Assembly (NCBI GenBank): GCA_022824225.1
Contig: JAJEAH010000063.1
Span: 96,610-160,609, forward strand
Source of the DNA: Chloroflexota bacterium
GTDB taxonomy: Bacteria > Chloroflexota > UBA11872 > VXOZ01
DNA: 64,000 nucleotides
Direction of reading: 5' to 3'
The notes beneath the pieces were generated by a model that saw only the letters and a program-made list of their open reading frames with translations, did no database searches and was not told the DNA's origin. This document shows positions 1-8,400 of the stretch, one piece after another. A program made the translations under genes and the position numbers. The stretch's first letter is position 1, and every line of letters starts with the position of its first letter.

Positions 1-1
1 G

Positions 2-325
2 CGGGAACGCTTGGCCGCGCGGCAGCGCACACAACCGACCGCGCCCAGTTCCGGCTCGGTCTTTCGCAATCCGCCCGGCATGAGCGCCTGGCAACTGATT
101 GACGAAGCCGGACTGCGCGGCCGCGAGTGCGGCGGCGCGCACGTTTCGCGCAAGCATGCCAACTTCATCATAAACGGCGGCGGGGCTACGGCCCATGACG
201 TGGCCGCGCTCATCGATGAGATCGAAGAGACGGTGCGGTCCCGCTTGCGCGTGACGTTGCAGCGGGAAGTCGAATTCATCGGCGCGTGGGAAGCCGCGCG
301 CCCGCAAGAACACGGCACGAACTAA
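2..325 (+). CDS. murB: UDP-N-acetylmuramate dehydrogenase (MurB), C-terminal part
   Basis: The 5' end lies outside the window; the frame is open from base 2 to the TAA at 323-325, giving about 107 residues. The visible part matches the MurB C-terminal domain: SGSVFRNPPG (the Ser of this loop is the proton donor to the flavin in the family), then AWQLIDEAGLRG, then GGAHVSRKHANFI, and finally a helix ending in LQREVEFIG. MurB is a cytoplasmic FAD enzyme that reduces UDP-GlcNAc-enolpyruvate to UDP-MurNAc in peptidoglycan precursor synthesis. The gene stops one base before the ATG of ftsQ, so it is almost certainly in the same transcript as the division genes, an arrangement common in Gram-positive-type and Chloroflexota genomes. 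Confidence 0.93.
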   Translation, partial: RERLAARQRTQPTAPSSGSVFRNPPGMSAWQLIDEAGLRGRECGGAHVSRKHANFIINGGGATAHDVAALIDEIEETVRSRLRVTLQREVEFIGAWEAARPQEHGTN

Positions 326-326
326 C

Positions 327-1130
327 ATGCGTAGCGATGACCCACAAGCTGAAGGCACGGTAATCGGGCGATTCTTCCGTCGTTTGGGCCGCGGCGTGCG
401 GTCTTTCGGCCATCGTTGGCTGTCGTTGCTTGTCGTTTCCGCCGTTTCATACGCCCTCTGGGGACTGCTCACTTCGCCGGAATTCCACGTGTCCGTGGTG
501 TCCATCCGCCGCATCACGCCGCCCACGCTGGCCGGCGACGCGTCGCTCGTGCAAATACGCTCGTTCACCGGACTCGTGGGGCAAACGATCTTCTTCCTGA
601 ACCCGGATACAGTCACGCGCGAAATCGCGCACCTGCCGGCAGTGGCCGACGCCCGTCTCTTCCTGGTCTTGCCCGGCCAAGCCATCGTCGAAATGGCGGA
701 ACGACAGCCCGAAGCGCGCTGGATCGCAAACGGCATCGTGTACCTCATCTCGCGTGATGGTGAAATCCTGGGCAGCGATGACGCTCCGGAACTGGTCGTC
801 ACTATCGTCGACGAAACCGGAAACCCCATTCGCAGTGGGGACCGGGTTGACGGGGGCGCCGTGCGTATGGCTTTCCAATTGCAGGAACTCTTAGCGACCG
901 CCGGGATAGGTATCAGCGCGTTCCATTACACAGCGCAGGACGGGCTTTCCGTCAAGGCAAATGAAGGCTGGATTGCCAGGTACGGCAGCGCCGAGCGCCT
1001 GGTGGAAAAGACCCAGGCATTGCTCACCGTGCTGCAAGTCGCGCGGGAAGAACAGCGCTTGCCGAGCGACATTGACCTCCAGCCAAACGAGAGCCCAACA
1101 TTCCAGTCAATACCGACAGCACGCTCTTGA
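327..1130 (+). CDS. ftsQ: Cell division protein FtsQ/DivIB
   Basis: The 267-residue product has the FtsQ/DivIB layout: a basic cytoplasmic N-terminus, one membrane segment at about residues 31-48 (WLSLLVVSAVSYALWGLL), then a POTRA-like domain at about 53-125 containing FLNPDTVTREIAHLP and VADARLFLVLPGQAIVEMAERQPEA-type strands (the hallmark is the ER.P.A.W segment, here ERQPEARW), followed by the beta domain. FtsQ links the cytoplasmic Z-ring to the septal peptidoglycan synthases outside the membrane. The ATG follows the murB stop by one base. It sits between murB and ftsA as in many division clusters. Sequence identity in this family is low, so the call relies on topology, the ERQP motif and position. 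Confidence 0.88.
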   Translation: MRSDDPQAEGTVIGRFFRRLGRGVRSFGHRWLSLLVVSAVSYALWGLLTSPEFHVSVVSIRRITPPTLAGDASLVQIRSFTGLVGQTIFFLNPDTVTREIAHLPAVADARLFLVLPGQAIVEMAERQPEARWIANGIVYLISRDGEILGSDDAPELVVTIVDETGNPIRSGDRVDGGAVRMAFQLQELLATAGIGISAFHYTAQDGLSVKANEGWIARYGSAERLVEKTQALLTVLQVAREEQRLPSDIDLQPNESPTFQSIPTARS

Positions 1131-1158
1131 CAAATGCGAGTCTAGTGGGTTTCTAGCT

Positions 1159-1187
1159 TTGATTAAACTGGAACATGACATTATACT
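1159..1187 (+). promoter_or_regulatory. Candidate sigma-70-type promoter for ftsA
   Basis: TTGATT at 1159-1164 and TATACT at 1182-1187 are separated by exactly 17 bases, in the short AT-rich gap between ftsQ and ftsA. The -10 hexamer matches the consensus at five positions and the -35 at four. It would give ftsAZ its own promoter in addition to read-through from murB-ftsQ. Predicted by eye only. Confidence 0.5.
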
Positions 1188-1222
1188 TGTACTATTCACA
1201 GCCCGAAAAGTAGGTAGGGGAT

Positions 1223-2464
1223 TTGGGCAAGAGTAACCCCATTGTCGCCTTGGACGTCGGCACCACGAAAACGCGTGCGCTCGCATGCGAGTCGTCCTCG
1301 GGCGGCCTGTTGAATGTCTTGGGCTACGGTATCGCTGCCAGCCAAGGCATGAATCGAGGCGCGGTAGTAGATATGCAGGCAGCGGCCGGATCCATCCGGA
1401 ACTGCTTGCGAGACCTGCAACAGCGTCTTGGGCAGACACCGCTGACAACGCACCTTAGTGTGAGCGGCTGGAACGTCACGTCGCAGGTCGTGCGCGTGGA
1501 GACGGTGGTCAAGCAAGCCAAGGGCGCGATTTCCTCAACCGAAATCGACGATGTCTTGGAGATGGCGCACCGTTCCGCCATGCCGGAGGGCCGTCAAATC
1601 CTCATGGCCTTCCCGGTGGGCTTCATTTTGGACGGCACTGAGGGCATTCGCGATCCCACGGGCATGTACGGCCACGTGCTCGGCGCGGAAGTACACATGG
1701 TCACGGGCAGTGTTGGTCCCATCCGCAACCTAAAGTCCTGCGTCACTGCCGCCGAGTTGGCGGTGGACGGCGAAATCACCCCGCAAGCCTTGGCAGCGGC
1801 CGAGGCTGTCTTGTCCGACCAGGAAAAGCAGATTGGCGTTGTGCTGGTGGATATCGGCGGCGGCACGACCGACATGGTGCTGTATACCGACGGCGTGCCG
1901 TGGCATACTGCAAGCATCCCGCTAGGCGGCGTGAACATCACAAAAGACATCTCCTACGGCCTGCGATTGCCGCAAGAGGTTGCGGAAGAGCTAAAGTTGC
2001 AGTACGCTAGCGTTAGTGACAGCGCGCTGGAGGATGATACCGAGATCGACGCGCCCGGATTCTCTCCCGGTCGTTGGACGGTCTTGAAGCAACAGGACGT
2101 CTCCATGATCGCCGCGGCCCGCATGGAGGAGATCCTCGAACTCGTCAAGGACGAAATCCGGCGCACGGGCCACTTCGACGTTTTGCCGGCGGGCGTAGTC
2201 TTTTCCGGTGGTGGGTCCGAATTACACGGGCTGGAGGAATTGGCAAGCGCCGTTTTGGATTTGCCGGTGCGGCAAGGAGCAGTTCCGGTGATGCGGGGCC
2301 TCGGGGAGGATGTCAGCTATCCGGAATTCGCGACGAGTGTAGGCTTGGCGCTCCACGCTGCACGGGTGCAGCGAACGCGCGTACGGCGACCGGTAGCGGC
2401 CGCACTGGGCACCGTTGCGGAGAGACTTGGTTCAGTAATGCGGTCGTTCAACCCAATGAGTTAA
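1223..2464 (+). CDS. ftsA: Cell division protein FtsA
   Basis: The product has 413 residues in the actin/Hsp70 fold. Visible ATP-site motifs are VALDVGTTKTRALAC near residue 8 (phosphate 1), VLVDIGGGTTDMVLY at about 210 (phosphate 2) and VFSGGGSELHGLEEL at about 328 (adenosine). The SHS2/1C domain lies between the first two. The C-terminus (VAERLGSVMRSFNP) can form the amphipathic helix with which FtsA anchors FtsZ filaments to the membrane. Start is TTG at 1223, six or seven bases after a GTAGGGG ribosome-binding site; no ATG fits the conserved N-terminus better. The gap to ftsZ is about 20 bases, so the two are co-transcribed. Confidence 0.95.
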   Translation: MGKSNPIVALDVGTTKTRALACESSSGGLLNVLGYGIAASQGMNRGAVVDMQAAAGSIRNCLRDLQQRLGQTPLTTHLSVSGWNVTSQVVRVETVVKQAKGAISSTEIDDVLEMAHRSAMPEGRQILMAFPVGFILDGTEGIRDPTGMYGHVLGAEVHMVTGSVGPIRNLKSCVTAAELAVDGEITPQALAAAEAVLSDQEKQIGVVLVDIGGGTTDMVLYTDGVPWHTASIPLGGVNITKDISYGLRLPQEVAEELKLQYASVSDSALEDDTEIDAPGFSPGRWTVLKQQDVSMIAAARMEEILELVKDEIRRTGHFDVLPAGVVFSGGGSELHGLEELASAVLDLPVRQGAVPVMRGLGEDVSYPEFATSVGLALHAARVQRTRVRRPVAAALGTVAERLGSVMRSFNPMS

Positions 2465-2484
2465 CGTAGTGTAGGTTGGTGCGC

Positions 2485-3672
2485 ATGGCTAACGGTGCAG
2501 AAAACCGCATATCGCGATTGCCGTCGAGTTCGAGCGACGACTTGGGACGACTGGACGCCCGAGAACATCAAGAATCTTGGGCGCGCATCAAAGTGGTCGG
2601 GGCAGGCGGTGCGGGCGGCAACGCCATCGACCGTATGATCGAAAGTCAGGTCGGCGGCGTGGAGTTCATTACCGTCAATACTGATGCGCAAACGCTCATG
2701 AGTTCGCAGGCTGAGACTCGCCTGCGCATCGGCGACAAGCTCACTAAAGGTCTGGGCGCCGGCGGCCGGCCGGAGGTGGGTGAAAAAGCCGCCGAGGAAG
2801 CCTATGAAGAGTTGCAGGATTCCCTGCGGGGCGCGGACATGGTATTCATTGCCGTCGGCATGGGCGGCGGCACCGGCACGGGGTCTGCTCCCGTAATTGG
2901 CGAGATCTCACGTAATATCGCCGCTCTGACCGTGGGCGTCGTAACCCGGCCGTTCACGTGGGAAGGTGTGCCGCGGAGACGCATCAGTGAGGAAGGCATC
3001 AGCCGGCTGCGGGAACACGTGGATACGCTGATCACTATTCCGAACGACCGCATCCTGGAAATCGCGCCGAAGAACACCCCCATCACAGAGGCTTTTCGTC
3101 TGGCAGACGAAGTGCTGCGGCAAGCGGTGCAGGGCATTTCGGACCTCATCACGCAGCCCGGCTTGATAAATCTTGACTTCAATGACGTTAAGGCCATCAT
3201 GCAAAATTCCGGCACCGCCTATATGGCCATCGGCTACGGCAGCGGCGAAAACCGCGCCGCCGATGCCGTGCGGGACGCTCTGGCGAATCCGCTGCTGGAA
3301 ATGTCCATCGACGGCGCCAAGGGCATCTTGCTCAATTTCACCGGCGGCCCGGACATGAGCCTGTATGAAGTCTCTCAAGCCGCCGAGATAATCTCCAATG
3401 CCGCCGACCAAGACGCGCAGATCATCTTTGGCTCGGTTATCGACGAGTCTATGAGTTCGGACATCCAAATCACGGTTATTGCCACCGGCTTCGACGAACA
3501 GGACATTCGTCAGGCCAGCATGCGCAGGACCGCGGCGCCCCCCACGCGGGAGGACGACGAAAGCCCTTCCGTAATCCCCATTGGCCGTGAAGAATTGGAC
3601 GATACCGATACGGAACAAGACCTGGAAGTGCCGGCTTTCTTGCGCAAGCGCGTGAACCGGCGCGAGCGGTAG
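2485..3672 (+). CDS. ftsZ: Cell division protein FtsZ
   Basis: The product is a tubulin-like GTPase that forms the cytokinetic ring. The tubulin signature GGGTGTGS lies at about residues 128-135, preceded by VVGAGGAGGNAIDRM near the N-terminus and followed by the T7 loop NLDFNDVKAIM. The disordered linker is short and acidic, and the C-terminal conserved peptide is EVPAFLRKR, which in the family binds FtsA. Three in-frame starts are clustered (TTG 2476, GTG 2479, ATG 2485); ATG 2485 is chosen, giving 395 residues. No sepF or laccase-domain gene follows, unlike many Gram-positive-type clusters: the transcript runs into a long repeat-rich gap. Confidence 0.97.
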   Translation: MANGAENRISRLPSSSSDDLGRLDAREHQESWARIKVVGAGGAGGNAIDRMIESQVGGVEFITVNTDAQTLMSSQAETRLRIGDKLTKGLGAGGRPEVGEKAAEEAYEELQDSLRGADMVFIAVGMGGGTGTGSAPVIGEISRNIAALTVGVVTRPFTWEGVPRRRISEEGISRLREHVDTLITIPNDRILEIAPKNTPITEAFRLADEVLRQAVQGISDLITQPGLINLDFNDVKAIMQNSGTAYMAIGYGSGENRAADAVRDALANPLLEMSIDGAKGILLNFTGGPDMSLYEVSQAAEIISNAADQDAQIIFGSVIDESMSSDIQITVIATGFDEQDIRQASMRRTAAPPTREDDESPSVIPIGREELDDTDTEQDLEVPAFLRKRVNRRER

Positions 3673-4370
3673 TCCCGGTCCCCGTCTGCTAGTGTGTGAT
3701 CGCTAGAGAGCTGAGGCTTTTCTGGGACGCCTCGCCTTTTGCCGTGTTCCTCAATTACAGGGGGAAAACACAGGCGGTCTTAGATGAGCGGTCTGTGTTC
3801 CATGTCTGGGTTGGGGAGGCGCGGCACTTGTGACCGACTCTTGGTCTGAACCACCCGCTTGTTTGTGTGATCGACTCTCCAGCCGTTTGGGGAGAACTGG
3901 CTAACCGTTGGGGGAGACTTGCTCGCCGGTGGGAATGACCTTTCCATTGTCATGTTGTGGAGCGCGGCGGCAGAGCGTGTGGAACTGGTAGTTCGCTTGG
4001 ATTTCTCGCTCCGCTCGGAATGACAGGACATTCCGCCCGGAATGACAAGACGCTCCGCTCAGAATGACAAGACGCTCCGCCCGGAACGACAGGGCACCCC
4101 ACCCGGAACGACAGGCACTCCACCCGGAATGACAGGATGCACTCACCGGAGTGACGGGGCGCGCCGCTCGGAGTGGTAGGACCGGGCCCTTCCGGAGTGA
4201 CGGGACACGCCACTCGGAGTGGCAGGACCGGGCCCTGCCGAAATGTCGGGACGTGCCGTTCGGAGTGGTAGGACCAGGCCCTGCCGGAACGTCGGGACGT
4301 GCCGAGCAGGCGCAGTTGGATTCGCCGATTTGCCGGATAGCCACACCATCTGTTCAGGGAGGGACGCCCT
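3673..4370. other. Long non-coding gap after ftsZ
   Basis: This 698-base stretch has no credible gene. Just after ftsZ there is a weak hairpin (GAGGC at 3713-3717 pairing with GCCTC at 3729-3733, followed by GCCTTTT), which may terminate ftsZ. The bases 3760-3990 show no recognisable feature. From about 4003 the sequence becomes the tandem array described separately. Open frames on both strands here translate to repetitive text such as SERSE and CHSER, typical of repeats and not of protein. Confidence 0.6.
4017..4307. repeat. Tandem array of 22/24-base units
   Basis: Thirteen consecutive imperfect units can be laid out from 4017 to 4307, each beginning GGA(A/G)(T/C)GAC or GGAGTGG and ending in CCGCCC, CCGCTC, CCACTC or CCTGCC. 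Units 1-6 are 22 bases (one is 21). From unit 7 onward 22-base units alternate with 24-base units (4148-4169 / 4170-4193, 4194-4215 / 4216-4239, 4240-4261 / 4262-4285), making a 46-base higher-order repeat. The first unit grows out of GCTCCGCTCGGAATGACA, the same short element found dispersed at 48.9 kb, 54.2 kb and 56.8 kb, which suggests the array arose by local expansion of a dispersed repeat. Confidence 0.85.
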
Positions 4371-4787
4371 TTGGCCCGCAACACGCAACCTTCAGGCGCG
4401 GGATTCCATCACGTAGCCATTCGCGCCGCCGATTTCGAGGCCAGCGTTAAGTTCTACACCGAGGGACTTGGCTTCACCGAAAAGATCTCGTGGGGGGAAG
4501 GCAGAGGTCGTGCCGTCATGCTCGACGCGGGCAACGGCAACTACGTCGAACTCTTCGCCAACGGCGCGCCGGGCCCCAAGCCCGAAGGCGCGATCGTGCA
4601 CTTTGCCGTGCGTACTGACGATTGCGACGCCGCCGTCGCCCGCGCGGAAGCGGCAGGCGGCCAAATCACGACGCCTCCCACAGAGGTGAACATTCTGAGC
4701 CGCCCCCACCACACGCCGGCCAAGCTCGCCTTCTGCACGGGACCCGATGGGGAAGTCATCGAGTTCTTCCAGAACGAACTGACGTAG
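4371..4787 (+). CDS. VOC (glyoxalase/bleomycin-resistance) family protein
   Basis: The 138-residue product contains the two babbab modules of the vicinal oxygen chelate fold. Metal-ligand-like positions are His in GFHHVAIRAADF near the N-terminus, Glu in NYVELFANG, His in AIVHFAVRTDD and Glu in GEVIEFFQNEL at the end. This set of four is what glyoxalase I-like enzymes use to hold a divalent metal. The substrate cannot be read from sequence. Translation starts at TTG 4371, about seven bases after an AGGGAGGG Shine-Dalgarno, immediately after the repeat array. It converges on the CocE gene with only 24 bases between stops and stands alone. Confidence 0.85.
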   Translation: MARNTQPSGAGFHHVAIRAADFEASVKFYTEGLGFTEKISWGEGRGRAVMLDAGNGNYVELFANGAPGPKPEGAIVHFAVRTDDCDAAVARAEAAGGQITTPPTEVNILSRPHHTPAKLAFCTGPDGEVIEFFQNELT

Positions 4788-4811
4788 CTCCCCGCACGTG
4801 TCTACCGCAGG

Positions 4812-6485
4812 TTAGTCGGCAGGAATCACCGGCAGCACGATGTGCGAAGGATGGGACTTGCTGTGGTGGACCGTCTGCCGCGCTACCGTCCACTGGTCGT
4901 CCAGGCCGTTGTTTTCCGCCCCGGTATTTAGGTTGCGGTCGAAGCGCGGGAAATTGCTTGACGAGATTTCAACGCGTATGCGGTGGCCCGCCCGGAAGAC
5001 GTTGCCGATCACCCATAGATCGATTTCATACGCATACACCTGCCCGGGCTCGATGAGTGACGACGTTCCCTTTCCTTCGCGGAAGCGGGCGCGCACGATC
5101 CCGTCGCACAGGCTGAGGGCGCGGCCGTCGGGATGCACGTCCACCAGTTTGGCAGTCCAGTCGGTATCCGTGCAATCGGACTCCGCATAGAGCACAACCT
5201 TGATGGGCCCGGTTACTTCCATATCGCTTTGCAGGCGATCGCTCGTGTAGCAGAGGACGTCCTGGCGCATCTCGATGTTCTGCTGGTCGTAGGGCCCCCA
5301 CGGCACGATGTGGGGAGAGCAGCAGTTATTCCCGCCCAGGGTGGGCACAGGCGCCATGGGGTCGTAGGCATAGGTGTCCGCCGGCTCGTCCGCGGGCGCT
5401 TCCGGTGACAGCCCGCCATCGCCGTTGAGAGAGTTGGCGGCCCCCCGCGAGTGAAAGTACCACGTCTGCCAGTCGGTGCGGGCCAGCGGCCACTCGTGCT
5501 CGCCGCGCCACTCGTTGCTGCCCATGATGAAAAGTTGCAGCGGCGGCTCGGACACGATGCCATTTTGCTCGCCCTTCAGCCAATAGTCGAACCACCGCAG
5601 CTCGTCGCCGTCCAGGTCGAACAGGGAATCCTCGCCAAAGTCCACTTCCCCGGTAACGCGCGATAGGGAAAGCCCATGAGGCCAGGGACCCATGATGAGG
5701 CGGCTCTGCCTGGCTTCGTCTGATCCGCCATGCAAGCGCATCTCGCCCCAATTATCGAACGTAGCCTTGGAATAGAGGTCGAACCACCCGCCCATGTTGT
5801 ACGCCGGCGCGATGATGTTCCCCCATTGGACGCTGTTGCTGAGTTGCTCCCAGTACTCGTCGTAGTGGGGATGTCGTATCCAGTCCTGCCAAAACTCCAG
5901 ATCGCGCCCGATAGCCGCTGTGACCTGCTCGACGGGAAGTGTGCGGAAAACTCGCTTCCAGTCTTCGTACTCGATGTTCTGGGCCGTGCGGCCGTGAGTG
6001 CGCGAGCCCCAGGTGGCCAGCACGCCCAGTTGGTAGGCGCCCTGCGTATAGCCGGGAGAGTCATAGAAGTCGCAGGGGGCGACACGCGGCACGATGCACG
6101 CAAGGTGCGGGCTGCCCCGCCAGGCGGCGGTCCATTGAGTAATGCCCACGTATGACCCACCGGCCATGCCGACTTTGCCCGTGCTCCAGGGCTGCTCGGC
6201 AATCCACTCCACCGTGTCGTGGCCGTCGTCGGCCTCGTTCTTCACCGGATAGTAGGTTCCGTCGGAGTCCCACCGGCCGCGCACGTCCTGAATAACGGCG
6301 GCATAGCCTTTGCTGGCAAGAAACCGGCCCTTGTCGATGAGCAGGTCCGTATTGTTGCCATAGGGCGTGCGAATCAGGACCGTAGGCGCAGGGGCTCGTT
6401 CTTCCGGCAGGAATATGTCCGCGGAAAGGTCCACGCCGTCCCGCATCGGCACTTTTACGTCAACAAGGGTCTGGGGTCTTGCCAC
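4812..6485 (-). CDS. CocE/NonD family hydrolase
   Basis: The 557-residue product belongs to the X-Pro dipeptidyl-peptidase/CocE alpha/beta hydrolases. It opens with VPMRDGVDLSADIFLP, carries AVIQDVRGRWDSDG (oxyanion and acid region) and the nucleophile elbow GMAGGSYVGITQW around residue 115, and ends with the jelly-roll domain (DWTAKLVDVHPDGRA, HRIRVEISSSNFPRF). Family members cleave acyl bonds in cocaine, cephalosporin-type beta-lactam esters or X-Pro peptides; the substrate here is unknown. The start is GTG at 6485, after a GGGGAGG ribosome-binding site; the frame stays open a further 72 codons upstream but that part is not family-like. No signal peptide is visible, so it is probably cytoplasmic. 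It stands alone, divergent from metG. Confidence 0.9.
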   Translation of the reverse strand: MARPQTLVDVKVPMRDGVDLSADIFLPEERAPAPTVLIRTPYGNNTDLLIDKGRFLASKGYAAVIQDVRGRWDSDGTYYPVKNEADDGHDTVEWIAEQPWSTGKVGMAGGSYVGITQWTAAWRGSPHLACIVPRVAPCDFYDSPGYTQGAYQLGVLATWGSRTHGRTAQNIEYEDWKRVFRTLPVEQVTAAIGRDLEFWQDWIRHPHYDEYWEQLSNSVQWGNIIAPAYNMGGWFDLYSKATFDNWGEMRLHGGSDEARQSRLIMGPWPHGLSLSRVTGEVDFGEDSLFDLDGDELRWFDYWLKGEQNGIVSEPPLQLFIMGSNEWRGEHEWPLARTDWQTWYFHSRGAANSLNGDGGLSPEAPADEPADTYAYDPMAPVPTLGGNNCCSPHIVPWGPYDQQNIEMRQDVLCYTSDRLQSDMEVTGPIKVVLYAESDCTDTDWTAKLVDVHPDGRALSLCDGIVRARFREGKGTSSLIEPGQVYAYEIDLWVIGNVFRAGHRIRVEISSSNFPRFDRNLNTGAENNGLDDQWTVARQTVHHSKSHPSHIVLPVIPAD

Positions 6486-6831
6486 GCCGCCTACCTCCCC
6501 GTGAAGTTTGGGTACAACTCGCTTGCTTGTGCGTGAATTTCTCAGATATTTTCCGCTGGCAGTGTACCATATAGCACTTGGCGCGAATGACGCCGGAATC
6601 TTACCTGCGGTACCCGTCATCCAAGCAGGGCAGAGCTCGCGCTGCACGCATGGCATCTGTGTGGGGGCCAGTGTCTGGACACAGCCAGAACCCCGTGCCA
6701 AATCTCTGCCACCCTACTTCTTTGGTCTTTCCTAAGCGCATGGTATGATGATTGGACGTAATCCGCCGTTGCGGGACATAGACACGGCGCGACGCTCGTT
6801 AGAGAAATCACCAGAAACCGCCGGCAGAGAC
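6486..6831. other. Divergent intergenic region between CocE gene and metG
   Basis: This 346-base gap must hold the promoters of both flanking genes. On the + strand an extended -10-like TATGAT lies at 6744-6749 (see separate entry). No RNA gene, T-box leader or other structured element was recognised upstream of metG. Confidence 0.5.
6722..6749 (+). promoter_or_regulatory. Candidate promoter for metG
   Basis: TTGGTC at 6722-6727 is followed after 16 bases by TATGAT at 6744-6749, with TGG just before the -10. The predicted leader to the metG ATG at 6832 is about 75 bases. Predicted by eye. Confidence 0.35.
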
Positions 6832-8379
6832 ATGTCTACCTACTATCTGACCACCCCCATTTACTACCCCAATGCCAAGCCGCATATTGGCACGGCCTTC
6901 TGCACCATTGGCAGCGACGTGCAAGCGCGCTACCGCCGCTTGAAAGGGTATGATACGTTCTTCCTCACGGGCCTGGACGAGAACAGCCTCAACGTGGAGC
7001 GCCAGGCCAGGAGCCAGGGCAGGGATCCGCAGGACTATTGCGACGAGATGGCGGAGTTCTTTCGGGACCTCTGGGACAAGCTTGACATTTCCTACGACGG
7101 CTTTATCCGCACGACTGAGGAGCACCACAAGCACGCGGCGCGGCTCCTGCTGCAAAAGTGCTTTGACGCCGGAGACATCTACAAGGGGACCTATGCCGGG
7201 TGGTACTGCCTGCCCTGCGAGGCCTTCTATGCCGATGACGACTTGGTAGACGGCAAGTGCCCCGTGCACGACGCCGAGCCTGAGTGGACGGAGGAGGAAA
7301 ACTACTTCTTTGCCCTTTCCAAGTACCAGGACCGGCTACTCGCCTTTTACGACGAGCACCCCGAGTCCGTGCTGCCGGACTTTCGCCGCAATGAAGTCGT
7401 CAACATGGTTCGCGGCGAGTTGCGGGACTTCAGCATTTCGCGCGCCAACAAGACCTGGGGCATTCCGGTGCCGTTCGACGAAGAGCAGGTCATCTACGTT
7501 TGGTTCGATGCGCTCACCAACTACATCACCGGTGTCGGCTACGGGCAGGACGACGAACTGTTTAACCGCTACTGGCCGGCAGACGCCCACGTTATCGGCA
7601 AAGACATCATCCGCTTCCACTGCGTCTACTGGCCCGCAATGCTCATGTCGGCCGGCGTGCCGCTGCCCACGACCGTCTGGGCCCACGGCTGGATCATGTT
7701 TCGCGGGCAGAAGATGAGCAAATCGCGCGGCACGGGCGTGGACCCCTTCGAAATGGTGGAAGAATTCGGCGCCGACGCCGTGCGCTACTACCTCGTGCGG
7801 GAAATCCCGTTCGACCAAGACGGCGTCTTCCATTGGGAGAGCTTCTATCGCCGTTACAATGCCGACCTGGCCAACGACCTCGGCAATCTCGTGCACCGCA
7901 TCTCCGCCATGGTCTCACGGTACTGCGACGGTGTGCTGCCCGCGCCCGGCGCATCGGCTCCGGGAGACGAATCTTTGCAGGAAACGGCACGCAGCGCGGT
8001 CACCGGCGCGGAAAGCGGTCTAGAGGCCTGGGACCTGGACGGGGCGTTGGAGAGCATCTGGACACTCGTCACCCGCACCAACCAGTACATCGAGGAAAAT
8101 GCCCCCTGGGTACTTGCCAAAGACCCCGCTCAGCGCGAACGCTTGGAAACGGTCCTCTACAACGTGTCTGAAGCCGTCCGCTTGCTGGCGTTCTTGCTGG
8201 GGCCGTTCGTACCCCAGACGGCGAATACGATGCTGGCGCGCCTGGGCGAGCCGCCGTTGGCAGACGGCGCCTGGGAGCGCGGCTTGACTTGGGGCGCGCT
8301 GCCGCCGGGACAGGCCGTGGCTACCGGCAAGCCCCTCTTCCCGCGTCTGGAAATGCCGGAGTTTGCGGAGGACGCCTAG
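6832..8379 (+). CDS. metG: Methionyl-tRNA synthetase
   Basis: The product charges tRNA-Met with methionine. It opens with YYLTTPIYYPNAKPHIG, which contains the class I HIGH-type motif, and has the KMSKS loop as QKMSKSRGTGVD at about residues 293-303. The connective peptide has a Cys/His cluster (CLPCEAFY followed by CPVHDAEPEW), consistent with a single zinc knuckle. At 515 residues it is the short bacterial form without the C-terminal tRNA-binding EMAP domain. ATG 6832 is chosen over an upstream ATG at 6745 because the conserved N-terminus begins there. It leads a run of closely spaced genes: tatD starts 21 bases after its stop, a pairing found in many bacteria. Confidence 0.97.
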   Translation: MSTYYLTTPIYYPNAKPHIGTAFCTIGSDVQARYRRLKGYDTFFLTGLDENSLNVERQARSQGRDPQDYCDEMAEFFRDLWDKLDISYDGFIRTTEEHHKHAARLLLQKCFDAGDIYKGTYAGWYCLPCEAFYADDDLVDGKCPVHDAEPEWTEEENYFFALSKYQDRLLAFYDEHPESVLPDFRRNEVVNMVRGELRDFSISRANKTWGIPVPFDEEQVIYVWFDALTNYITGVGYGQDDELFNRYWPADAHVIGKDIIRFHCVYWPAMLMSAGVPLPTTVWAHGWIMFRGQKMSKSRGTGVDPFEMVEEFGADAVRYYLVREIPFDQDGVFHWESFYRRYNADLANDLGNLVHRISAMVSRYCDGVLPAPGASAPGDESLQETARSAVTGAESGLEAWDLDGALESIWTLVTRTNQYIEENAPWVLAKDPAQRERLETVLYNVSEAVRLLAFLLGPFVPQTANTMLARLGEPPLADGAWERGLTWGALPPGQAVATGKPLFPRLEMPEFAEDA

Positions 8380-8400
8380 CCTGGCGCAACCGGCAAGCGC

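Noticed and set aside
4017..4307. CRISPR array
   Set aside because: Units are contiguous and diverged, with no unique spacers of constant length and no cas genes; it is a tandem repeat.
3780..4388. Several overlapping open frames on both strands in the post-ftsZ gap
   Set aside because: Their translations are repetitive (SERSE, CHSER, GPTTPSG-like) and arise from the repeat units.
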